The notes beneath the pieces were generated by a model. It was not told where the DNA came from. It saw only the letters and a program-made list of their open reading frames with translations, and did no database searches. A stretch of 64,000 bases of DNA from Niameybacter massiliensis (GTDB lineage Bacteria > Bacillota > Clostridia > Lachnospirales > Cellulosilyticaceae): contig NZ_LN875035.1 in assembly GCF_001282685.1 (NCBI RefSeq), positions 3,166,411 to 3,230,410 of the forward strand, written 5' to 3'. The translations under genes were made by a program, and so were the position numbers. Of the stretch, positions 1-8,450 are shown one piece after another (the stretch's first letter is position 1; every line of letters starts with the position of its first letter).

Positions 1-35
1 CCTCTATCCCTACTATTTACCTCTTACTTACTTAT

Positions 36-1211
36 CTATTCCTTAATAACAACTGTGTCAGAGTAGACAAACTTACCATTCTCTACTTTTTTGATAATCG
101 CCATATTCTTATCTGCATCGCCTTCTTCGTTAATGGTAATCATACCGGTTACCCCTTCAAAGTTTGCTGTTTTTGCAAGTTCGTCACGGATTGCTTTCGG
201 GTCACTACTACCTGCACGTTCAATAGCATCTAAAATAAGAATATAAGCATCATAGCCTAATGCACTTACAGCTGGAACACTTTCTCTATCTGGGTATTCA
301 GCTTTGTATGCTTCTACAAACTTTTTAGCTTCATCTGTAGCAGGTGCTGTATCATCAAAGAATGTAGAAAGAACAACTCCTTCAACTTCTTTGCCACCTA
401 CTTCAATAAACTCATTTGTTTCCCAAGTATCTCCCCCTACAAAAGGTACGGTCATTCCTAAGTTACGTGCTTGCTTAATAATAAGTGCTGATTCTGTAAA
501 GTTACCTGGAGCAAAGACTACATCTGGATTTGCTTCTTTGATATTAGTTAAGATACCAGAGAAGTCTTGGTCATTTGTATTGTAGTTACCCGTTGTAATA
601 ATACAATTAGGATCACCTGTTAGTTGGGTAAAGGCATCGACGAAGAATTTTGCAAGACCTACTGCATAGTCATTAGATACTTCTTGAATGATTGCAGCTT
701 TTCTATAACCTTGTTGGTAGCAGTAGTTTGCCATAACTGTTCCTTGGAATGGGTCTAAGAAACATACACGGAAATAGTATGGATTATCCTTTGTTACAAG
801 TGGATTGGTACAAGATGCACCTACTGCTGGCACTTGATTAGATTTGACAATATTTCCTGCTGCAATAGAAAAGCTAGATCCCCAAGAACCAATAATAGCT
901 GATACTTTATCTTTTTCGATCAAACGTGCAGCTGCTGTTGTTGCTTCTGCTTTATCTGACTTATTATCCGCAATGACTAATTCTACTTTCTTCCCTAACA
1001 CTTCTGGATAAAGTTTATTGGCAATCTTCATTCCTTCAACTTCTAATTCTCCACCTGCTGCATTAGCACCTGTTAATGGCTCAAACACCCCAATTTTAAT
1101 AACATCCCCACTACTACTTGAGCTTCCCGTACCGCCTCCTGTACTATTGCAACCGGCTAACGATGTCATGAGCATCAGCCCACATACTATAAGACTCATC
1201 AATTTTTTCAT
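36..1211 (-). CDS. Branched-chain amino-acid type ABC transporter substrate-binding lipoprotein
   Basis: A 391-residue periplasmic-binding-protein-like receptor of the LivJ/Leu-Ile-Val (type I fold) family. It should sit on the outer face of the membrane and deliver a ligand, probably an amino acid, to an ABC permease. The signal peptide ends in a lipobox, LAGC, with Cys21 as the lipidated residue, followed by a Gly/Ser-rich linker. The family core begins with IKIGVFEPLTGANAAGGE. A longer frame begins further upstream, but the ATG at 1209-1211 is preferred because TAAGGGGAG lies just upstream and it gives a clean lipoprotein signal. The permease and ATPase genes would be expected to the left, beyond the window. 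The ligand cannot be told from sequence. Confidence 0.88.
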   Translation of the reverse strand: MKKLMSLIVCGLMLMTSLAGCNSTGGGTGSSSSSGDVIKIGVFEPLTGANAAGGELEVEGMKIANKLYPEVLGKKVELVIADNKSDKAEATTAAARLIEKDKVSAIIGSWGSSFSIAAGNIVKSNQVPAVGASCTNPLVTKDNPYYFRVCFLDPFQGTVMANYCYQQGYRKAAIIQEVSNDYAVGLAKFFVDAFTQLTGDPNCIITTGNYNTNDQDFSGILTNIKEANPDVVFAPGNFTESALIIKQARNLGMTVPFVGGDTWETNEFIEVGGKEVEGVVLSTFFDDTAPATDEAKKFVEAYKAEYPDRESVPAVSALGYDAYILILDAIERAGSSDPKAIRDELAKTANFEGVTGMITINEEGDADKNMAIIKKVENGKFVYSDTVVIKE

Positions 1212-1403
1212 AATTAAACTCCCCTTACTACACATTATTGTTCTATAAATATTCACATGTCCTGTTGAATATGCAATATCATACATCCTTTATGGCCATA
1301 AAAGTCATATAAATACAATTATTCTTGTTTACTTTCTAGAAAACTATATTATAATAATAGGCGAGAATAAGAATGAATTTTGATAGTTAGAGGTTTAGTA
1401 GAA

Positions 1404-1958
1404 ATGAAATATCGTTTTAAAATCGGAATGCGTACTATAAAGACATTGCTCGCTGTTGCTATTTGTATTATCTCTTTAGCATTTATGGGCGTTCCAGATC
1501 CATTCTTTGCATGTATTGCAACAATCTTTGTTATCCAAGGGGATAAAGATGGATCCGTTCAAAATGCTAAAAATCGTGTTTGGGGAACTCTTTTTGGAAG
1601 TATTATTTCTAATATTGTCTTCCTTTGCTTAAGTTTTTTACCTTATAATGCTTATGTTCAAGCCCTTGCAGCTTGTTTAAGTATCTTTTTACTGATTCAA
1701 ATTGCATTATACTTCAAAAAACCTGCTGCTATTTTCCCTGGATGTATTGTTATTTGTGCAATTCTTTGTACAACAACTAATATCCAAATGCCATTTATTT
1801 ATGGTATCAAACGTACTGCATATACACTCTATGGAGCCATTGTTGGGCTTGTAGTTAACTTATATGTATACCCTCATCACCTTCACAAGCAAAGTATCAT
1901 TTGTGATGATGAGGACGAATTAGAAAATGACAAAAGAGTAGATTCAAGTCCAACTTGA
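1404..1958 (+). CDS. FUSC / aromatic acid exporter-like small membrane protein
   Basis: A 184-residue membrane protein with about five hydrophobic segments. The N-terminal part (IGMRTIKTLLAVAICI, then a short loop with VPDPFFACIATIFVIQ and NRVWGTLFGSI) resembles the membrane half of the FUSC/ArAE (DUF939-type) family, some members of which export aromatic acids. It lacks the cytoplasmic domain of full-length members. The ATG at 1404 is chosen over an upstream TTG because AGG lies about 10 bases before it. The last seven codons (DKRVDSS) lie in a perfect palindrome, and the gene overlaps the convergent glycosyltransferase by 15 bp. Its substrate is unknown. Confidence 0.7.
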   Translation: MKYRFKIGMRTIKTLLAVAICIISLAFMGVPDPFFACIATIFVIQGDKDGSVQNAKNRVWGTLFGSIISNIVFLCLSFLPYNAYVQALAACLSIFLLIQIALYFKKPAAIFPGCIVICAILCTTTNIQMPFIYGIKRTAYTLYGAIVGLVVNLYVYPHHLHKQSIICDDEDELENDKRVDSSPT

Positions 1959-1973
1959 ATCTACTCTTTTGTC
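1929..1973. terminator. Perfect bidirectional terminator inside two convergent genes
   Basis: A 21-bp perfect stem (1929-1949 with 1953-1973) and a 3-base loop. A-runs on one arm give U-runs on the other, so it can work in both directions. It contains the stop codons of both convergent genes. Confidence 0.9.
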
Positions 1974-3854
1974 TATATATTTCATTTCTTTTTCGACCTC
2001 ATAAAAGGCCTTCATATGATCGGTATAAATTTTAATAATAGCACTCATCTGTTGAGAACTTAAATGTGTAAATTCTATACCAATATGCTTTTTATATTGT
2101 CTCGCTAGATACCCTTCAATTACAATGGTCTCTTCTTCATTTTTTAAGTAAACTTTTATAGATTGTCCAAGTTCAAATTCTGCTAAAGACATAAGTTCCA
2201 TGCCTAGACCTTTTTCCGATATATCCTTTAGTTGCCCTTCATATGAATGCTTATCACATTCAATATTTATATTCATAGGCCTTTTAAGTTCTATACGCTC
2301 TACATTTCTATAGATTGGCTTTTGATAGGCTACATAAATACTAACTACTGCACCTATAAAATTATAAATACTCCATAACATATTAATACTATAAGCACCC
2401 ATAGTGATTGTATTTGTTACAAGTGCATATGTTCCTATAATCCATGCTAACACAGATGCGCTTGCAATTATAATATGAGGTAAACTCCCTCTAAATTGAA
2501 AATAAGGCTTAGTACTTACCACCTCTTTAGGCGTTACATTAAATCTGATATTAAGACAGAACAATTCCTTTAATACAGACAAAGTAATATGTGGTGCCAT
2601 AGCTACTTCATATACATGTGACCATCTCAATGTCCTAGTATTGGGAGAAAAGGCCTTAAAAATCAAGTATTGCCCTAGTAAATAAGGAAGGAAATACTTC
2701 AAAATCTCTTGAACAGAACTATCAATCATCAACACTCCAAATAGCAAATAGCATAAAGGTGCCATGATGAAAATCATCTTTTGAACACTACTAAACCAAT
2801 AAAGTACCCCATCAAAATATGCTATTTTTTGCTTCCATTTCAATCCCTTCATCGTTAATGGATTAAAATGCTTAATCACTTGTAGATTCCCTCTACACCA
2901 TCTATCTCTTTGCTGAATCAAGTCTGTATAAGTTGTTGCACTTAGTCCTAATACAAGTACTTCATTAATAAAAATGGTTTCATATCCTTGTGCTTGTAAG
3001 AGCATGCCCACTGCCATATCTTCTGTGATTGAACAAGTAGGATAGCCACCTAGTTCGCATACATATTGTTTTCTAAATACAGCATTTGTTCCTACATGTA
3101 GTACGGCACCTATCGCTGCTCTTGCTTCTTGTACATCCCTCATAAAAAAGTCTTGTTCATTTGGAATGCTCTTTCCTAAATTATATTGATACATATCTTG
3201 GTTGTAGTAAACTTGTGGTGTCTGAACAAAAGCTACTTCTTCTTTTTCAAAATACCCGATAGTCTTCTCTAAAAAGGCTTGGGTTGGGATCATATCTGCA
3301 TCTAAAACTACAAAAAGATCTCCCTGTATATAATTTAGTGCATTATTAATATTACCTGCTTTTGCTCCCTCATTATCTATACGTGTTATATAACCTACGC
3401 CATACGCTTTACATAATTGCTCCAAAGTACTACGTTTACCATCATCACACACATACACTTTCATCTTGTCTTTTGGATAACGGATATTTAAGCTAGCTGC
3501 AATCGTCTTTTCAACTAATTGAATAGGTTCATTATATGTACAAATTAATATATCTACAGTGGGGAGGGGCTGCTCCCTATAACTTTTTAAGTTTTTCTTT
3601 TCTATCTTATAGGTTTTGGAAAACATATACTCAAAAATCAAAAATTGAGAAATACCTATCATTTCTGCTCCAATCAATAAGCATCCTGCAATAAATGAAC
3701 TTGGTGAATGGGTAGGAATAGCTGTAAATCTCCAAATAATGTAGATTAATAAAATTACTGTATTTACTTGAATAAATAAAGGTCTTAGCCTAGGTTTCCA
3801 CTTCGTCAAAGCTAACGTTAATAAAAGTAGTATAATTGCAAAATAAAAGTACAT
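1944..3854 (-). CDS. Cellulose-synthase-like family 2 glycosyltransferase with PilZ domain
   Basis: A 636-residue processive glycosyltransferase resembling BcsA. Two N-terminal membrane segments are followed by a GT2 domain with the expected acidic motifs (CDDGK, LDADM, ITEDMA) and the QxxRW motif (QQRDRWCRGNLQ), then more membrane segments. A C-terminal PilZ-like domain carries DISEKG, fitting the DxSxxG half of the c-di-GMP site. The arginine half reads RIELKR, one residue longer than the usual RxxxR, so binding is uncertain. The ATG at 3852-3854 follows AGAGGAT. No bcsB, bcsZ or other partner is nearby, so the polymer (cellulose or another beta-glycan) is not established. Confidence 0.82.
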   Translation of the reverse strand: MYFYFAIILLLLTLALTKWKPRLRPLFIQVNTVILLIYIIWRFTAIPTHSPSSFIAGCLLIGAEMIGISQFLIFEYMFSKTYKIEKKNLKSYREQPLPTVDILICTYNEPIQLVEKTIAASLNIRYPKDKMKVYVCDDGKRSTLEQLCKAYGVGYITRIDNEGAKAGNINNALNYIQGDLFVVLDADMIPTQAFLEKTIGYFEKEEVAFVQTPQVYYNQDMYQYNLGKSIPNEQDFFMRDVQEARAAIGAVLHVGTNAVFRKQYVCELGGYPTCSITEDMAVGMLLQAQGYETIFINEVLVLGLSATTYTDLIQQRDRWCRGNLQVIKHFNPLTMKGLKWKQKIAYFDGVLYWFSSVQKMIFIMAPLCYLLFGVLMIDSSVQEILKYFLPYLLGQYLIFKAFSPNTRTLRWSHVYEVAMAPHITLSVLKELFCLNIRFNVTPKEVVSTKPYFQFRGSLPHIIIASASVLAWIIGTYALVTNTITMGAYSINMLWSIYNFIGAVVSIYVAYQKPIYRNVERIELKRPMNINIECDKHSYEGQLKDISEKGLGMELMSLAEFELGQSIKVYLKNEEETIVIEGYLARQYKKHIGIEFTHLSSQQMSAIIKIYTDHMKAFYEVEKEMKYIDKRVDSSWT

Positions 3855-3950
3855 GGTGTCATCCTCTCTAGTGCTCCTATTATACAATAACCTTTTTTGT
3901 TTAACAACTATTATGTCTACCATTCTAACTTGTATTTCATTCCTTAAAAA

Positions 3951-3994
3951 CATAAAAAGATGATTTCCGGGACTATGGAAATCATCTTTTTATG
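3951..3994. terminator. Strong intrinsic terminator, 18-bp perfect stem
   Basis: Stem 3951-3968 pairs with 3977-3994 around an 8-base loop, with A/T runs on both sides. It lies just downstream of the 40-codon leftward ORF at 4021-4143, so that ORF probably has its own transcript end. Confidence 0.85.
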
Positions 3995-4020
3995 TTTCTA
4001 ACTATAATACTAGAGGTAAT

Positions 4021-4143
4021 TTAAATAATTATTATGTATGTCTTATCTGTGGTAAATTTATAATAACACAACTGAAAACAATTATTAATATAAAATTGAG
4101 ATTTATTTTCATTTAAATCCACTTTTCTTATTTTCGTATCCAT
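4021..4143 (-). CDS. Candidate 40-residue small protein, function unknown
   Basis: A short frame beginning MDTKIRKVDLNENKSQF and ending in an isoleucine run. An AGAGG ribosome-binding site lies 6 bases before the ATG. It sits between two hairpins: the aspS terminator at 4169-4207 and a strong 18-bp terminator at 3951-3994. It has no signal peptide or recognisable domain and contains two cysteines. The two flanking terminators are hard to explain unless something is transcribed between them. It may be a real small protein or the body of a short RNA. Confidence 0.45.
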   Translation of the reverse strand: MDTKIRKVDLNENKSQFYINNCFQLCYYKFTTDKTYIIII

Positions 4144-4168
4144 AATTACCTCTTTAGGTAAATATTAA

Positions 4169-4207
4169 AGCCTCTAAGCAAATGGTTAAACCATCTACTT
4201 AGAGGCT
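4169..4207 (-). terminator. aspS terminator
   Basis: A 10-bp outer stem (4169-4178 with 4198-4207) lies just after the aspS stop codon. An inner palindrome, ATGGTTTAACCAT on the leftward strand, is nested inside. The trailing T-run is modest. Confidence 0.65.
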
Positions 4208-4226
4208 ATTAGTTATTTAAATGAAA

Positions 4227-6032
4227 TTATGCTTGTGGTTCTTCTTCTTTTACAAGTTCTTGAATCATAAGTGCTAATTCATCTAATTGTTTTTGTTCTA
4301 CTGCACCTGGTGCTTCTGTCATAAGACAGCTTGCATCTTTTACTTTAGGGAATGCGATTACGTCACGGATGTTATCACGTTTTGCCATAAGCATTACAAG
4401 TCTATCAAGACCAAATGCTAAACCGCCGTGTGGTGGTACACCGTATTTGAATGCATTAAGTAAGAAGCCGAAACGTTCGTAAGCTTCTTCTTTTGTAAAG
4501 CCAAGAAGGTTAAACATTTTCTCTTGAACATCTCCTTGGTAAATACGGATACTACCGCCACCAAGTTCATAACCATTTAAGCAAAGGTCATAAGCTTTAG
4601 CGCGTACTTTACCTGGATCTGTTTCCATAAGTGCAATATCTTCATCTTTTGGCATTGTGAATGGGTGGTGCATTGCTACATATCTACCAGCTTCTTCATC
4701 GTACTCAAGAAGTGGGAAGTCTGTTACCCATACAAATCTATATTCATCTTTGTTAATAAGATCTAAACGTTTTGCTACTTCTTGACGGAGTACGCCAAGT
4801 GCTGCATAAACTACAGATGGTTTGTCAGCTACAACTAAGATAAGGTCGTTATCTGTTGCGCCCATACGTTCTTTGATTGCTGCCACTGTTTCTGGTGTTA
4901 AGAACTTAGTGAATGAAGATTTTTCTTCTCCATCTGGTCTAACTTGAAGCCAAGCTACACCTTTTGCACCAAAGTCTTGACCTACTTTAACTAAGCTATC
5001 AATTTGTTTACGTCCAAGGTCACCCATACCTTTTGCATTGATTGCACGTACAGAACCACCATTTGCAAGCGCATTTTCAAATACAGCAAATCCGCTATCT
5101 GCTACTACATCTGAAAGGTCAGTAAGTTCTACACCAAAACGTAAGTCTGGTTTATCACTACCAAAGCGATCCATAGCTTCTTGGTATGTTAATCTTTGGA
5201 TTGGAAGTTGTACTTCATGTCCTAATACTTCTTTGAATACGTGTTGGATAAGTCTTTCGTTAATACCCATTACATCTTCTTCATCTACGAAGCTTAACTC
5301 CATATCGATTTGTGTGAATTCTGGCTGACGGTCAGCACGAAGGTCTTCATCACGGAAACATTTTACGATTTGGAAGTAACGGTCATAACCAGATACCATA
5401 AGAAGTTGTTTGAAGATTTGTGGTGATTGTGGTAATGCATAGAAGTTACCTGGATGTACACGAGATGGTACTAAGTAGTCACGTGCACCTTCTGGTGTTG
5501 ATTTTGTAAGCATTGGTGTTTCTACTTCAAGGAATCCTTGTTCTTCTAAGAAGCGTCTTACAGCACCTGTAGTTTTGCTACGCATCATAATTGTATTTTG
5601 CATATCTGGACGACGAAGGTCTAAGTAACGGTATTTAAGACGTAACTCTTCTCTTACATCACTATTTTCTACGATTTCGAATGGTGTTGTTTCAGCTTCT
5701 GCTAAAATACGAAGTTCTTGTACTTCGATTTCGATATCACCAGTTTTCATTGTTTTGTTAGCATCTTCACCACGTGAACGTACCACACCTGTTGCTGCAA
5801 TAACATATTCACTTCTAAGTGTTTCAGCTTTTTCAAATACTGCTTTGTCTGTTTCTTCACCAAAAGCTAATTGAAGTAAACCTGAACGGTCTCTTAATGT
5901 GATGAAAAGTAATTGACCTAAATTTCTTCTTCTTTGTACCCATCCCATTACTGTTACAGTTTCACCAACGTTAGCATGGCTAAGTTCTGTACAACGATGG
6001 GTTCTTTTTAAACCTTGCATTGATTCTGACAT
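4227..6032 (-). CDS. aspS: Aspartyl-tRNA synthetase
   Basis: A 601-residue class II synthetase that charges tRNA-Asp. An N-terminal OB-fold anticodon-binding domain (VTVMGWVQRRRNLGQ) is followed by the catalytic core. Motif 2 is at FRDEDLRADRQPEFTQ, and motif 3 is GLAFGLDRLVMLMAKRDN. The long insertion between them is the bacterial GAD domain, and the length is typical of bacterial AspRS. The start follows AAGGAGGAACGCAT. It is 65 bp downstream of hisS, and both are read from one T-box leader whose specifier region can be read as an Asp codon. Whether it is discriminating or also charges tRNA-Asn cannot be told here. asnS is present at 62.5 kb. Confidence 0.97.
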   Translation of the reverse strand: MSESMQGLKRTHRCTELSHANVGETVTVMGWVQRRRNLGQLLFITLRDRSGLLQLAFGEETDKAVFEKAETLRSEYVIAATGVVRSRGEDANKTMKTGDIEIEVQELRILAEAETTPFEIVENSDVREELRLKYRYLDLRRPDMQNTIMMRSKTTGAVRRFLEEQGFLEVETPMLTKSTPEGARDYLVPSRVHPGNFYALPQSPQIFKQLLMVSGYDRYFQIVKCFRDEDLRADRQPEFTQIDMELSFVDEEDVMGINERLIQHVFKEVLGHEVQLPIQRLTYQEAMDRFGSDKPDLRFGVELTDLSDVVADSGFAVFENALANGGSVRAINAKGMGDLGRKQIDSLVKVGQDFGAKGVAWLQVRPDGEEKSSFTKFLTPETVAAIKERMGATDNDLILVVADKPSVVYAALGVLRQEVAKRLDLINKDEYRFVWVTDFPLLEYDEEAGRYVAMHHPFTMPKDEDIALMETDPGKVRAKAYDLCLNGYELGGGSIRIYQGDVQEKMFNLLGFTKEEAYERFGFLLNAFKYGVPPHGGLAFGLDRLVMLMAKRDNIRDVIAFPKVKDASCLMTEAPGAVEQKQLDELALMIQELVKEEEPQA

Positions 6033-6097
6033 ATGCGTTCCTCCTTAAAATGTCTCTATTTATGATATGACTTGATTCCATTAATAAAAAATAAGTT

Positions 6098-7363
6098 CTA
6101 TTTTGCTAATTCTTCTTTCATTACACTTACAAGGTCCGCAAATGCAACTTCTTTTGTTTCGCCTGTTTCCATGTTTTTAAGATTAATAACTTGATTTTCA
6201 AGTTCACTCTCACCAATAATTGCTGAGTATTTCGCACCAATTTTATTAGCAAACTTCATTTGAGCTTTTACGCTTCTTTGAAGATGATCACTTTCTGCAC
6301 TAATACCTGCACTTCTAAGCTCTGTAATAAGCTTGTAAGCTGTAATTGTTGCTTCTTCCCCTCTGTAGCCTAAGAATAAATCTCTTGTAGCTGGTGGAAG
6401 GGTATTCCCTTGTTCTGCTTCTTTAGCTAAGATAAGACGTTCCATACCTGCTCCAAATCCTACTGCTGGAGTTGGTTTACCACCAATTTCTTGAATGAGG
6501 CCATTGTAGCGTCCACCACCACATACAGTACCTTGTGCACCAATATCACATGATACAAATTCAAATACTGTTTTTGTATAGTAGTCTAAACCACGAACGA
6601 TTTTGGGATCTACTACAAATGGGATTCCCATAGCTGTTAAAAGTTCTTGAACTTTTTCAAAGTGAGCTTTACAACCTTCTCCTAAAGTATCTAATACTGT
6701 AGGTGCATCATGGAACATTTCTTGACATGCAGGGTTTTTACAATCAAGTACACGAAGTGGATTTTTCTCACGACGTTCATTACAAAGTGGACAAAGTCCA
6801 TCTTTCTTAGTCTCAAGAAATGCTTTTAATGCTTCGTTATATTTCTTACGACACTCTGGATCTCCTAATGAGTTGATATGAAGTTCAACTTTGTTAATGC
6901 CCATGCGTTTTAAAAGTTCATAACCAATGCTGATGATTTCTGCATCTGCTGTTGGAGAATCTGAACCAAACATTTCAACACCAAATTGGTGGAATTGTCT
7001 TTGTCTACCTGCTTGAGGTTTTTCATATCTAAAAGTAGGTGACATATAGTAAACTTTAATTGGTTGTACATCTGCGCCCATATTGTGTTCAATATAGCTA
7101 CGTGCAACCCCTGCAGTACTTTCTGGTTTTAAAGTAATTGCATTTTCCCCTTTATCAATAAAAGAGTACATTTCTTTTTGTACAACATCTGTTGTATCGC
7201 CTACACTTCTTTGAAAAAGGTTTGTAAACTCAAACATTGGTGTACGAATTTGAGTAAATCCAAAGTCATCACATAAGCCTCTAATGGTTTCTTCCATCTC
7301 GAGCCATTTTCTCATCTCATCGCCAAAAATATCTTTGGTTCCTTTTAATGCACGGATTTCCAT
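6098..7363 (-). CDS. hisS: Histidyl-tRNA synthetase
   Basis: A 421-residue class II synthetase that charges tRNA-His. Visible signatures are GTKDIFG near the N-terminus, the motif 2 region RYEKPQAGRQRQFHQFGVE, the histidine-specific RGLDYYTKTVFEF, motif 3 (VGFGAGMERLIL) and a C-terminal anticodon-binding domain. The second of two in-frame ATGs (7361-7363) is preferred because AAGGAG lies 6 bases upstream, whereas it abuts the first ATG directly. It is the first gene of the hisS-aspS operon, under a T-box leader at 7470-7715. Confidence 0.97.
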   Translation of the reverse strand: MEIRALKGTKDIFGDEMRKWLEMEETIRGLCDDFGFTQIRTPMFEFTNLFQRSVGDTTDVVQKEMYSFIDKGENAITLKPESTAGVARSYIEHNMGADVQPIKVYYMSPTFRYEKPQAGRQRQFHQFGVEMFGSDSPTADAEIISIGYELLKRMGINKVELHINSLGDPECRKKYNEALKAFLETKKDGLCPLCNERREKNPLRVLDCKNPACQEMFHDAPTVLDTLGEGCKAHFEKVQELLTAMGIPFVVDPKIVRGLDYYTKTVFEFVSCDIGAQGTVCGGGRYNGLIQEIGGKPTPAVGFGAGMERLILAKEAEQGNTLPPATRDLFLGYRGEEATITAYKLITELRSAGISAESDHLQRSVKAQMKFANKIGAKYSAIIGESELENQVINLKNMETGETKEVAFADLVSVMKEELAK

Positions 7364-7469
7364 AAGCATCTCCTTTTCATCCTTTTATTCACAATTCAAA
7401 AGTTTATTTTTAAAAATTATGCACAATTTCAACATTTTCATGCACATCCTGTGGAAATAGGTTTTAAAC

Positions 7470-7715
7470 AATAAAAAACGCCCCTAGCATAAATGCCAGG
7501 GACGATAATATCGCGTTGCCACCCTGGTTCAAAACCCAAATAAACTTAAGCTTTGCACCTTCATTAGCCGATAACGTAGCCACACGTCGTATCCTACTTG
7601 ATTCAAATACACACTCCGAGATGTCTTCTGATCTGGTGAAGGCTTGCAGCCATAGGCCTTCTCTCTGAAAGGTAGATCGTACTCTTTCTCATCATAGATT
7701 TATGTATTAAGTTAG
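7470..7715 (-). promoter_or_regulatory. T-box riboswitch leader of hisS-aspS
   Basis: Read leftward, this holds a Stem I region with an AGAGAG motif, then the T-box core AGGGTGGCAACGCG (about 7512-7525) and a Rho-independent terminator with a T6 run (about 7473-7504). Uncharged tRNA pairing with the T-box should favour the antiterminator. On the 3' side of Stem I, the specifier stretch reads GACAT (7625 down to 7621): GAC is an Asp codon and CAT a His codon sharing one base. This matches the two synthetase genes downstream. The exact specifier register is inferred, not proven. Confidence 0.92.
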
Positions 7716-7892
7716 TTGTTATTTTAAAGCTGATAGCACTTTTTGTCAAGGTTTATCTCTTTAAATTGTGACTTTACCTAGGTAATTGTTAACATAAAAT
7801 TTTTATTGCATTTTAAAAATGTCATTGCTATAATACTGTCATCACTGACACAACTTACAAAAACATATATTTTTTACAGAAAGAGGGATTTA

Positions 7893-8393
7893 ATGATTCG
7901 ACGTGCTCAACTAAATGACCTACAACAATTACTAGATATTAAAGAATTAGTTATAGCTGATATGGCTAAGCACAATATTTTTCAGTGGGATCATACGTAT
8001 CCTAATCAAGACATCTTAACTCAAGATATCGAAAATGGAGATTTATATGTGATAGAAGAAGATGGCGTTATCTGTGGCTTTGCTTGTATTGATACCAATC
8101 AAGCTCCGGAGTACCAAACACTTAACTTCAACGCTCCAGAAACTGCATATGTTATTCACAGACTTGCTATTCATCCAGGCTACGGTGGAAGAGGATATGC
8201 CTCACAGATTATTAAATTCGCAGAAGAACTTGCACTTCAAGAAGGCGTACGTGACCTTCGTATTGATACCTTCTCACAAAATCACCGTGCACAAGGCTTA
8301 TTTAAAAAACAAGGTTTTGACTATATAGGAAATGTATTTTTCCCACGCAAGCAAGAACCATTTTGCTGTTTCCACAAAACTATTAGCGCATAG
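7893..8393 (+). CDS. GNAT-family N-acetyltransferase
   Basis: A 166-residue acetyltransferase, MIRRAQLNDLQQLLDI at the start. The acetyl-CoA loop is visible as IHPGYGGRGYASQI (R/QxxGxG/A type), followed by the usual helix and a C-terminal NHRAQGLFKKQGFDYIG segment. The ATG at 7893 follows AAAGAGGGA; the longer upstream frame has no ribosome site. The acceptor substrate is unknown. It is monocistronic, with a terminator shared with convergent hemZ. Confidence 0.85.
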   Translation: MIRRAQLNDLQQLLDIKELVIADMAKHNIFQWDHTYPNQDILTQDIENGDLYVIEEDGVICGFACIDTNQAPEYQTLNFNAPETAYVIHRLAIHPGYGGRGYASQIIKFAEELALQEGVRDLRIDTFSQNHRAQGLFKKQGFDYIGNVFFPRKQEPFCCFHKTISA

Positions 8394-8406
8394 AGTATAT
8401 AAAATA

Positions 8407-8450
8407 AAAAAGGGAGGTACTTTATTCTCATTAAAGCATCTCCCTTTTTA
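8407..8450. terminator. Bidirectional terminator between GNAT gene and hemZ
   Basis: Hairpin with a GGGAG/CTCCC base and an inner CTTTA/TAAAG stem, flanked by A5 and T5 runs. It directly abuts the hemZ stop codon. Confidence 0.8.
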
